From Tubiluchus corallicola (Eukaryota > Priapulida > Priapulimorpha > Priapulimorphida > Tubiluchidae): a DNA stretch of 64,000 nucleotides. The notes below the pieces were generated by a model. The model saw only the letters and a list, made by a program, of their open reading frames with translations, was not told the origin of the DNA and searched no databases. The position numbers and the translations under genes are program-made. The first letter of the stretch is position 1. The number at the start of each line of letters is the position of its first letter. The stretch covers positions 105,676-169,675 of the forward strand of contig JAQGDQ010000102.1 of NCBI GenBank assembly GCA_030141605.1, in the 5' to 3' direction. Of this stretch, positions 1 through 10,762 are shown one piece after another.

Positions 1-154
1 TGTGTATAATTAGTCAAGGCGAGAGGAGAACGTGGTTTTGAAATTAGAAACCGAAGCCAATTGTTGTAAATTAGGATAAATGATTGCTAGTGCGGACTAA
101 AGTTTACAATTCCCACGCACAAGAAATTAGTTCGAGAAACGGATTAGGATTATA

Positions 155-362
155 GTTAATATTAGGATTAGGGTTAGGGTTACGGCTAGGAATAGGGACA
201 GGGATAGGGGCAGGGATAGGTTTGGGATTGGGTTGGGGTTAGGGTTAGGGATAGGGTTGGGATTAGGGTTAGGCTCAGGGATAGGGTTAGGGTTGGGTTG
301 CGGCTAGGGCTAGGGTTATGGTTAGGACGGTAGAGTTAAAGTTAGGGTTAGGATTAGGGTAT
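155..362 (+). repeat. Degenerate interstitial telomeric-type repeat (TTAGGG)n
   Basis: About 200 bases of TTAGGG units mixed with variants such as ATAGGG, CTAGGG, TTGGGG and CAGGGA. The G-rich strand is the plus strand. The degeneracy and the single-copy sequence on both sides show it is internal, not a chromosome end. Confidence 0.9.
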
Positions 363-745
363 TTAAATCGCACAGGGATTGTAAACTCCTTCCTTATTGT
401 GTGTTAAAGGAATTGATAATATTAATGTAGTTACTATCGAAAATAAGCAAGTAAGTACTTTCTGTATTGCGTAATCAACTTGTTTATGCTACAGCACGTC
501 ACGAGGTAGTCAGTAGTAAACCAAAAGACAAAAGGATGTCTACAAAATACCAGCAATTCGAGTTTGAACGCATGTTCTAGTGTTATATACATGCATTGGC
601 AACTTTGTCACATATGTTTGAAGCTAAAATCTCGTGCTGACAACATCTCTCTCTTCGAGCAGCTGACTTATTACTGTCATTGGTTTCTGGACTTGATAAG
701 ATAGTGTGACTTAAAAAACACTGATACGTTCTGGATGGGTGATGG

Positions 746-1110
746 TGTACTGGTAGCCATCTTGGTAGTTAATGAAATTGGTAGTTTAGCTATTGAAACA
801 CAGCCATCTTGTATTACTACTGGTAGTACATTATATCTAGTGAACTGTAAGACATTTGTTCATATCTGGTGTGGGAAACTGTTGGTGTGAAGTAACGTCG
901 GGCACAGGAAAGAAGGGCTGCTGTTTGAATATTTATCAACTAGTATGTTTAGTGTACTATTTAGAGATTGTTCCTTTGATGTTATAGTTGTACTTTCAGT
1001 TAATAGATTGGAGTTGCTTAATATTAATATGTTTATTACTTAGCTATAATCTTGTGTTGTTCAGTTGTTGTATTATGTCACGTGATAGTTTGTGGTGCTA
1101 ACACGTTGCA
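746..1110 (+). mobile_element. Solo LTR of a Gypsy-type element, plus orientation
   Basis: Starts TGTACTGGTAGCCATCTTGG and ends near CTAACACGTTGCA. It aligns along its length with the LTR at 32011-32385 (read on the minus strand). Shared blocks include GCCATCTTGGT, CAGCCATCTTGT, the GTGGGAA / GTAACRTCRGGYA block and TAGCTATAATC. It is clearly diverged. No internal region or target duplication is seen, which fits an old solo LTR. It lies downstream of the last visible astacin exon, probably in an intron. Confidence 0.6.
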
Positions 1111-1430
1111 CCAATCTACAAGAATAAGACGTCAAGCATAAGTAATTGGCTTGCATATTATAAGCTACTAAATCACCCTCTAAACATTCAAGCAACAGTA
1201 CAGCACACTGTGAAAAAGAAACAACTAAAATAAAGAGTCCTTTTCTAATATCGTAAACGATTCGCTTCTATGTGAAATCCTGTTACAATTTTATAACATC
1301 AGCGTAAACATAAATGGTCTTACGGATAACCGAGTGTCCTGTGGCTAAATTAACCCCTCAAAACTAAAATACTAAAATACAAAGAAACTTGAAAAGATAG
1401 AAAAAAAGATTTAGTTAGATCCGTACTTAC
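1111..1430. other. Probable astacin intron, nothing recognised
   Basis: AT-rich sequence between the solo LTR and the last visible astacin exon. I looked for the Met-turn exon (SxMHY type) on the minus strand in 1-1430 and did not find it. Confidence 0.5.
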
Positions 1431-4400
1431 CATCTTGAATGTTTTCCTCATGTATGATAACCCAGTCATCTCTGTCATAAGTACTCTGCATATGATAAAA
1501 ACCAAGAGCGTGCAAAAACTCGTGCAAAGTGGAACCGTACCTAAGCAAAACTTGCTATTAGCTTTTTTTACTTCAAAATGTACACAATTGGAATTTGTAA
1601 TTCCTTAACCAAAATGCTAAGAATTTCTTAGAACTTGTCTGCATTTAGAATGGGAACGACTATACATGTACTTACTGGATCTTGTTCAGAAAATTATCTC
1701 TGTTCAGAACCGAATTTAAGATTTGAAAGTCACGGTTTCAAGAACAGTATTTCTCTTTGATGTAAAATTTCGATATATCTTGTATGTTACCTTTACATTT
1801 AACATAATTTTTTTATAAAACAGTCATTGCGTTAAATTATTCACATGCCTATTAGATTAGTATCTTGGAACTAGAGAAAATCCGTCTAAACTGCCTCGGA
1901 TTTTATTCGAACAGAACTGACTTTGCTTAATGCAAATTCTATGCTTAACAGTAACAGAAATAATAACAAGTATAAACACAAACAGGAACTTTGACTTTGT
2001 ATTGTTTATCTGTAACAGGTGCTCACACATTCAAACAGCTTACTACAAGTAAACACAATTGTAAAACAAGCTCAAAAATAAATTTACTTAAGTGCTGTTG
2101 CTTATATATATGCCTTCCGAAATTGAATTCGATTATTTCAGTTTTTGGCCCAAAAAGTGAATTAAGATTTAAAGCCTTGAAATTAGATAAAACGAAAAAT
2201 GAGAGCCTTAAGAGTAAACACACATGAAGACGTTGCTATTTTTTTCTATCCTTCCACAAACTGACGTTATCTTATATTGTTAAGTACAGTTTTGTCAGTA
2301 TTGTTAAGTACAGTTTTGTCAGTATTGTTAAGTACAGTTAGTCCTTAATATTTATAAAGTATTTGTAGTTTTCCGTATATTTATATGGACTTTTTAACCT
2401 GCACAAAATATATCTAAATTTCAGTTAGTTGTGTGAACTTACCGGTCTATCATACAGCTCCTCGTAAGTTGTAGACGTTGTGCTCCACCTATCATTCCTA
2501 CGTACGACGAACAACTAAAAAAACACAGTTTAATTCAACTTGGCTTTGTAGCGTACCATCTAACTAACCAAATTACTAACTAAGGAACCAATCAGTCAAC
2601 CAACCAACAACTAAATAACCAACCAACCAACCAACCAAGTCATTCACTAGGAAATGCAGGCAACCAACAAACAAATCAATCTACTAAACAACTAACTGAT
2701 GAACAAGCGAACCATTAACCTGTTAACCAAGTGAAAAACCAATCTACCAGTTAATCTACCAATCAGTCAATCGACTAGCCAAATAAACCACCAAGCAAAC
2801 AATAGTCAACCAAGCAACCGACACCATATCGACCAGTCTGCCAGGTAGCCAGCCCATCAGTAAAATAATGAATTAATTTATTGAAGAAATGTTTGTGCAA
2901 ATAAAGTATAAAACACGCTTTTACTTCTATCAAAGTCTATGATTACACCCTTGTTAGCCAGCATCTTTACCTGGAGGTAGATTTTCTAACGTCAACGTAA
3001 TTGCTGACACCAGCTGTCGACTTGATCTCGTAGAGTCTCACACATCTAGAAGCAGCAGCATATTCAGCTACAGCTCTGTCTAGCACATCAAGTTCATCAG
3101 AAGCTTTAAAGAAGAAAAATCAAATTTTAGTTAACACGATATTAACACACGCAGGCGACAACATTGTAGCTGATCATGGGGTCAGACCTGAGTCAAAACG
3201 TCTCGTGCCGTTTAAAACATTTTATAAAAGCGCACTAAGAGACTAAGGCCAAACAAAACTTGGCATGTATGTTGACTAGCAAGACAACAAGAGGCCAGAC
3301 AGTCGATCTCGAAACGCAGCCAATGTTTTCATCCAAACATGTCCCATTATTACAGGCACATAAAACATTTATAGTTAAAAATAACACAACTTCATTAAAA
3401 CTTTTGCATTAAAAAGTTAAAAATTAAAATCATACCAAACGTTTCAGCTAGCTGCTACTACTGTCATCATCAGTGGTAAATTCGCAAACATACAACAAGT
3501 TTATATAGGCAGAGCCTATTACACACTAGTTAAGTAGTTAACAGAAGCCAAACAGGCAATGAATAAACAGACCAGTAAAGAAAGCGATACAGCAAATTAA
3601 GTCTAGAACTGGCAAAAAATTAAAAAATTCTCCTCAATCCAGCATTAATAGCCATATTTGTGCCTCCGGCCACGAAGCTGATTTTAATAATTTCAGCATT
3701 GTGACCAAAGCTATAAATGACTGGGACTTATTAATAAAAAAGTCTTTGTACCCTAACAAGCCTTCTCTTAATGTACAAAGCAGTTCAATTTCTTTAACTT
3801 TATTTTCAAACACATAGCTATTTGTTACTGCATCAAGTTCTTTTCTACATGTCTGCTTAATCATGACATTACACTAACATTACCTATTTAGCTTCTGTTA
3901 ACTATGTAATTAGTGCATAATAGGCTCTGCCTATATAAACTCGTTGTATATTTGTAAATTTACCACTGATGATGACAGCAGCAGCTGCCGAAACTTTTGG
4001 CATGATTTTAACTTTTTAATGTAAAACCTTTAATAAAGTTGTGTTATTTTAACTATAAATTTCCTATTACATCTCCTAACAACTGAGGGCAAACTAGTCA
4101 AACTTGACACAATAGTAGCACTAATTAAGTAATGGAAATGAAAGAACTACTGGGGTAGAATGGACCATAGTCTTAAGGTTACCACGGGACTTGGGTTATG
4201 TGTATCAAACCTTTACCATTATGACTCGAAAAGCACGTATCCAGCCAATTATATTATGTACGTAGGAAAAGGTCACTGCGTCATGCTATGCCTTCATTTT
4301 TAGTTTTAAGGGCTCTAGGGTATTGTATTACGGTATCAGGAATTCTTGCATTTTATACTCATAACCAAAGAAAAAACACTCAAATTTAGCAGATGAGTAA

Positions 4401-7400
4401 TTGTAACAGGGACAATTTCAATTCTGTGCACAGCCACTTTGACCTTGAAAGTCGATGAAATCTTATTATCATCTATACTGAATATTTTACATTAGGTCAC
4501 TGCGACCAGGCCAATCAAACATTATACATATTGGTAGTTATCCGAAATGAAAGGATCATTATGGCAGGCTTGAACTAGATCTTCATGTTGAGAGTGACTT
4601 TGGACTTTATTTCCACGTTACTGTGGGCGATGGGTTAGACATTTCGCGGGTTTTGTGTATCATACGAGCGCAGTTCTTCACACTTAAAGCACAAGAAAAT
4701 CCCCCACTTATATAAAGCTTAAAAAATCCGTCTGAAAATTCTACACCACATACATACTGCCTTTTTGCATGCAGGGCTTGCGTCGGCAGTCACACTGTAT
4801 AAACTTGTAAATTTAAACTCTCACGATGACCGTTAGGGGCAGCCAATTTAATGGTAGGTCGTTTGAAATAAGTTTAGATAACACTGCGCGAAGTTTGAAA
4901 AAATAATGAGAGCATGTTACTAACAAAGAAAATTTTAAATTACTGTATTCTTGTCCATATGATTAAAAATACGTTTTTGGCTAGTGAGTGGCGCACCCTG
5001 GTGGGTGAGCCAGTGACATTTTACCAATTGGCACGAAAATTTTAAATTATTATTTCTAGTTGCATAAGTCTTTCGAGCAGGCAACCAAAAGTTCCCCATA
5101 TTGTTGCAAAACATTCGCGGGTGTTCGTCGTTGTCGCCAAAGGGTCATTGGCTTTATTGAAAATAAAAACGAAAGTCGTAAGTTAATTCATGAACAGGAA
5201 GAGAATGAAGAGAATAATCAGAAGAAAAAAAACAAAACAGAATTGTGCACATAAATTTCTAATTTCTCAACTTACTGAATCCAGAATTGACGTAAAACGG
5301 AAGCTCGACGTATCCACCAGTCTTAGGCCATCTGTAGCGGGTGTCCACTAAACCGTTCTTGGTGCCCAATTTCTTAAATAAGTAAACATCATTAGTTCTT
5401 AAGTAAAGTAATAATTAGCTGAGACCGGATGTGGTTGTAACACTTCGTATATTTTCTCTTGTAAGTACATAAACGCTTGGTGACCCATGTCAGTGACTAG
5501 TACCCAGACAAAGTACATAAACCCTCTACAAATGCAGTCATTAATATTGTGAAGGATTACGAAGCCATGGAGATATCAAGAAAAATAAAAATCTAACAAC
5601 AAACCACTCACACGGGGTACGTTGCAACACAGCCTGGGGCCAGTTGAAACAATGGTAGGTATATTCAGTTATCTGACAAGATTTTTTTCAATGAACTTAG
5701 ATTCAGTAGTAAACTTAATTATAGAAACAAGCCAAAAGACAAGTACTAGATGGCAGCCGTTCCAAAACAGTGAAATTTCATTCATATTGTACTGAAAAAC
5801 TACTGATCAAATTTTTAACAACAAAATTATTGAATATAATGTCTAATTTTATTCTGGTAATCAAATGTTGATCAAAATTAATGGTAATTGCTGATAAGTG
5901 ATTGGTAACTGGGAATCGTCAGAATCGCAATTGTGGCATGTATAATTATCAGCACGTGTAGTAATGGCTGTGTTGGACAACAGCGTTACAACTAGCCCCA
6001 ACAGGACTTATTAATAAACCATAATTTAAAAGATTATATCAGTGTATTAAAAAACTTGTTTATTTTAGTATTTTCTTATTTACTAGTTAATGAAATTTGA
6101 AAATAGTGTAGTCAAATTAGTAGATCAAATACTTCAAAAAAGCAAAAATTTACTCCTACAACTGTAAATAAATAATAAATACACTGTAATTACATTTTTC
6201 ACCGCAAGGTGGAGCTAATAAATGCTAGTAGGTCACTAGTCACTTCTGCTGAAGGCAGTTTGCAGAATCACATAAATAATACTTACCTGACCTGGAGCAA
6301 TCATAATATCTCCTTCAAACCATGGTCCCTCTTCTTCAGGGTTTGGCTCTAAAACAACAAAACGTAGAAAATGCACATCGGGGCGGTTGAGGCGAAATCT
6401 ATGTAGTTGATCCTGGCAATAATTCTATTGAAACATCCAATCAGAAAATTTTTTAACAATTAGTGGCATTTGTACGAGATCATAACAGTCTGTCGTAGGT
6501 GAATTATACATTCATTAAAGTAACGGCAATTACAAAAATTATATCTTTTTAGCAAAAAATGTTGTTTTATAATGTTTTTGTATGTTTGATTAAAAAACAC
6601 AACATAATCGTGTGAAAATAGTCACAAATGCAGCAAGATACACACGACACGACAAAAAGTCTTCAAATCTTATATAATAATGGGCTCTGCTTATTCCATC
6701 AAGGACGCTGTTCGACATTTTTGCACTACGACATTTTTTGAAAATTTTCTAATGCTGCTTCTACATTAAAATATAATGATAATTGTGCTTTTTTCCAGTG
6801 TTATATGAATATATCAATTCTAGTAAAGAAATTTTGAAATAGTGGTAGTAGTAAATCATTTCTAAATTTGATCATAAAATGCCTGTTTGTAATTTGTTTA
6901 TGTCTGTAACGTTCAACTGATTAAAGGAAAACTGAACACAATGTTAAACTGTTGGTGAAAACAACCCATTCTTTAAAATACTGAAAAGAAACATACCATT
7001 TTTAAAGAATGGCTTACGTGAAAGAATTATTACCACACAAAGACAATTTCGCAATCGCGCCACTAGTTCTTCGTTGTTAGACGGGTACTAGCGCCTGCAT
7101 TTAGGAAACGCATTATACAAAAACAGGTATTGTACCTCTCAGTTCACATATGTTAGTTTGTGACGAATTGCACACGTTCGACAGCTCATGCGTAAGTACA
7201 GCGGTAAATTTGAAATTTGAATTTCTATCTTAACTTACCGTCGCTTTATTTAAAGGCTGCCTTGTTTTGGTACAACACAATGAATATCTTACAGTAGCAC
7301 TGTACTTCAATTTTCATTTTTGTAAACACGTGGACACGCTCGTTGAATAATTTTACTGTTGAAAATTATGTCAGTTTGTGTTGTCACCATTAGTTGGACT

Positions 7401-7800
7401 CGCCCGCCTTTAATTAAGAGTTTAGTTTGTTATTTAATTATCAGAAACGCTTTTGCAGTATTATTGGTGTTAAAATGTATACTTTTCGCCGTACATGAAA
7501 ATGGGGTAGTATATGAAAAATCATCCTGTCTTCCTTTAAGTGACTTAAAAAGTGGGGCTGCATTGTTTCTGTAACCAGAAAGCGTTACTGCCCTTATAGC
7601 TTTATAAACAGACAGCTTCTCAAGAGACGTTGTACAAAATGCCATGTGAAACAGAATTATACAATTACTAATACTGGATTAAGACAACAGCAATATTTTC
7701 ATTCAACGGTCAAGATTATATACATGCACTTACTGTTGTAGGCTGTTAATGGCACAGCTGCCACGGCAGCAACGAAAAGGCAAAACAGAAACACTCTCAT
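1431..7800 (-). CDS. Astacin-family zinc metallopeptidase, six 5' exons, 3' end outside the window
   Basis: Secreted zinc endopeptidase by family. Predicted exons on the minus strand: 7800-7734, 6348-6287, 5372-5276, 3103-2971, 2514-2443, 1540-1431. All have GT/AG borders and phases that join without a stop, giving about 180 residues. Residues 1-16 form a signal peptide (MRVFLFCLFVAAVAAV). FEGDI at 33-37 is the astacin propeptide FxGD motif, whose Asp occupies the active-site zinc in the zymogen. The catalytic domain starts near residue 49 with the typical RYRW stretch. Cysteines flank SYVGMIGG at 122-129. HEFLHALGFYH at 150-160 is the zinc site, with Glu151 catalytic, followed by YDRDDWVI. 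The Met-turn and later domains are not visible left of 1431, so the remaining exons should lie beyond the edge. The residue after the third zinc His is Met, not the usual Glu. The start was chosen for its signal peptide and the TATA box 54 bases upstream. Confidence 0.9.
2276..2340. repeat. 24-base tandem repeat, about three copies
   Basis: ATTGTTAAGTACAGTTTTGT plus CAGT repeated nearly perfectly, within the intron between astacin exons 5 and 6. Confidence 0.85.
2570..2850. repeat. Degenerate CAAC/CCAA-rich tract
   Basis: About 280 bases dominated by AACCAACCAACC-type units and diverged forms (AACTAACT, CAATCAGTCAA). It looks like an expanded and mutated tetranucleotide, in the intron between astacin exons 4 and 5. 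Confidence 0.7.
3381..4345 (+). mobile_element. 0.96-kb fold-back repeat, copy 1 (Penelope-like candidate)
   Basis: Nearly identical to 42297-43259, with only scattered substitutions and small indels. It contains two inverted arms of about 170 bases (3381-3556 and 3893-4058) around a ~335-base centre, then ~290 bases outside the right arm. Each arm carries CTGATGATGACAG, then CGAAAC or TGAAAC, a hammerhead-like core. Short tandem or inverted repeats with hammerhead motifs are known from Penelope-like elements and related non-autonomous repeats. No reverse transcriptase is present. The 76-codon minus-strand ORF at 3634-3864 is frameshifted in the other copy. It sits in the astacin intron between exons 3 and 4. 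Confidence 0.7.
4690..5090. repeat. Interspersed repeat family A, copy 1
   Basis: Shares about 400 bases with 54490-54885 in the same orientation. Matching blocks include TATACTGCCTTTTT, GCAGGGCTTGCG or ACAGGGCTTGCG, AAGTTTAGATAACACT, ATTTTACCAATTG and AAGTCTTTC. Diverged, with no coding capacity. A mobile origin is likely, but the class is not recognised. Confidence 0.7.
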
Positions 7801-7853
7801 CTTTTTACTTCACTTCTACCAAAAGTGCTAAACAGCAATCAACAGTAGCCTAG

Positions 7854-7861
7854 CTTTTATA
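7854..7861 (-). promoter_or_regulatory. TATA box of the astacin gene
   Basis: On the minus strand TATAAAAG lies 54 bases upstream of the predicted start codon at 7800. This predicts transcription starting near 7830 and a short unspliced leader. Spacing and sequence fit a focused metazoan core promoter. No initiator was verified. Confidence 0.6.
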
Positions 7862-8099
7862 CGTTTGCTACATCTATTTACGTCAAGATAAGGCGGGGTT
7901 CTTTGCTTTGCTGAGTTATCAAGATTCACGTTTTGATGATTTGAGACATATGTAATAATTATGTACGTGACGTGAGGCAATGCGATTTCACTTTCTAAAA
8001 TGTAATTACCAACATGATATAATAGAACAATGATTATTGAAGACGTACCAAATCATGGCTCCTCAACGAATCTGACAATAAACCTTCTAATATGACGTT

Positions 8100-10490
8100 C
8101 TTTCTTATGTGTAAATCTACATCACGCACTTACAAATCGTGTGTGTACATCTTTCCTACTATTAGCGATGTTTAAGTAATCGGTTTTTGTGCTTTTTATG
8201 TCCATCTTGTGGGCCGCCGAGTATCTGTAACTCAATAAGCATTTTCGCAGTTGCAGCGATTGATGATGATCGTGAAAGGTTAAAAAGTATAAAAGGCAAC
8301 GCATTTGTGTACACTTGACAATGTCCATGCTGTTGTAATAGTAATAGTTTTAACAGCTAGTTAGAACCGTACCTAGTTCATTTTTTCTTGTTCCGAAGCA
8401 AAATTCCACTGGTAAATTACTCTACGCACAGACTAATGCATAATTATTAAGTGAAGTCCACGTAAAACAACTGAAGTAGCTGAACTGATGCGGCAGATGA
8501 CATTGCTTTACGCACATGTCACGTGACGGCTGTAGTTAAGACGCGTTGCTGTGGTACAATTAACCTTTGTCTAGCAGCACCTGCGGTACAATTAACCTTT
8601 GAGCTGCAGCAACTGCACGTGCACACAACGAAACTATGAAAAGTATTATTGTTTCTGCATTGTTTTTATTTTATTGCACTGAGCGATTCTAAAACCACTA
8701 CTTCAAGGCAAAATTATAATAGTAAAATACGGAGCTTCATTTCTTAATTACCACTGCAAAGGGACATTCTTGTCTGTCTGTTTACTTGCTTAAAGGAGAA
8801 GAAACGGCAATTTTAAAAGGCAATGTCCCAAAAAAATTACCACACAAAGTTGTATTACTTAGCTCGTCGCTTACCTGCTTGAAAGACTCATGTAACTAGA
8901 AAAGAAAATTCTTAGTAATTCAAATGTTTGTGTCAATTGCTGAAATGTCGTTGACTCACCTTCTCAGTGTGCACTACTGACTCACCAAAAAAAAGTGCTT
9001 TTAAGCTTACTGAGAACTTAAAGTAATTTAAACTTTTGAGTAGTTAGTGACGTATGCTCTTATTATTTTTTAAACTTTAGGCAATGTTGTCTAAACTTGT
9101 TTGAATGACTTATCGTCAAAACGTCAGCGCCTAACGGTCATGGCAGGAGTTTGCGTTATTGCTAATGTAAGCTCTGTACACAATAAGGCATGTTACAAAT
9201 AGGTGTTACAAAATTTCAAGACGATCTTTTTAGCTGTAAATTAGCAAAATGATTTTGTTGTGCTGTGAACATATATAATTTCCTATGCAGACCTGTACAA
9301 GCAGCTGTTTATACAATAACTCGGATTCAAATCCCGATTAGCTCTCAGTCGTCCACCTCCTTTTCTCTTCATCTAATTAGCCGATTATAAATCTTTTCAA
9401 AGTTAAACATTTCAGACAGCTGTAATCACTAAAAATTTGTTTAATTTTCAGGTAAAAATGTAAACGTCAATGTAACACAAAACATTTGCAGTCACTGACT
9501 GCATATTTGAAACTATTATTATCTACATTTGATCGGAAGAACTCACAAATACAAACAAGTCAAGCAAACAAGCAAACAGCACTTTGGGCGGTTCACTGAC
9601 GGAAATCTTCAGTGGCGGTTCGGGTATAGGTACTGTGGAACTGCAGCGCCCCCTATTTTAACTCGACATTATCTATTATATTCACAGCCCAGCACAGTCC
9701 ACTACAGCAACGCGTGTGTGAGCTCGGGTAGAGAAAGTACTGTCGCTCATACAGTTTGTTGTCAGTTGTCAAGCGTTTACCGTGAATGGATCAAACTGGA
9801 ACAATTTAGGTTATTAGTAAGCAAAAAGTTTTTTTGTTTAGGATTTTATCCACTTTATGTATAAACCTTCATATGTTTGTTTGTTTAAAATTACAACGCT
9901 ACATACGTTTGTTTCGTTTTACACAGTATTAAAACAAGGCCTAAATATTTTCTGCAGCGGCACCCCCAGTAATTTTAACTACGAGCCGCCGCCACTGGTT
10001 CAAATCTTGTAGCTCGCGCGTTACTACAGAAATATACCTAGTAGCCGAACAGCAATAGAATTTTATAGCTTAGACATGCAAGAAAGACACCCTGGGCTTA
10101 CGATGAACTACTAACAAATTGTTTATTGGTTTATGAAACCTGCTAACTTATTTTTCAATATTTTCCTAACACTGATTAATATTTATAAAATTCAAATGTA
10201 CTTATCACACACACAAACGATCTTGCACACTTTACTCGATTAAAGAAAAGAACTACATATCTATAAATCTAGTGCAAGCAGGGAATAGCAGTTTCTGAAA
10301 ACAACTGCCTTTCAGCAACTAAGACTTGCAACAGCAAGTAACAGCTTGCTGAGCCTGATATATATTTAAGAGGAAAAGGCCAAGCCTTCAGGAGGTCAGG
10401 CTTATTTCAGTGTTCACGAAAAACGTTGGAAGGATTTAGTAATAAAACTGCAATAAGCGCCTCGTGTAACTAATAAAATCACTTTAAAGT
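8100..10490. other. Intergenic region upstream of the astacin gene, no gene recognised
   Basis: AT-rich, with a two-copy 32-base direct repeat near 8550-8615 (ACAATTAACCTTTG each). A 111-codon open stretch at 9529-9864 has no leader, domain or codon pattern that persuades me. Confidence 0.5.
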
Positions 10491-10499
10491 CATGATCGT

Positions 10500-10762
10500 T
10501 TCCGTCCTGCGTCAATGACGTCATTCGTCCTGAGGAAACGTAGCACACTGTCAATCTCCGTCAAATGTATAATAAGTTCTTGCAAAAAAACGTGTACCTA
10601 ATTTTGTAATATTTTTCAGAAGTTTGAATTAATTTAAGCAGCGCGCGCTTACGGAAAGCCACGACGCGCTCACGAAAAGTCCCGAAGTCTCCCAGTTACG
10701 TCATGATTTTCAAGAGAATGGCGGCAACCACCGCGCCTGAAAATTTCTATTCAGGGAGAGTA
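10500..10762 (+). promoter_or_regulatory. Candidate CpG-rich promoter with CRE site and possible first exon
   Basis: In otherwise AT-rich DNA this stretch has clustered CpGs (GCGCGCGCTTACGG, CACGACGCGCTCACG). It holds a perfect CRE palindrome TGACGTCA near 10517 and further ACGTCA at 10698. An ATG at 10718 in the context GAGAATGGCG codes MAATTAPENFYSGR, then reaches GAGAGTATAT, a weak donor. No downstream exon was found, so this is a suggestion only. Confidence 0.25.

Noticed and set aside
3634-3864. 76-codon minus-strand ORF in the 0.96-kb repeat
   Set aside because: The second copy has an extra A in an A-run that breaks the frame, and no known domain is seen.
9529-9864. 111-codon plus-strand ORF
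   Set aside because: No leader, domain, splice partner or composition unlike background. Within the range expected by chance.
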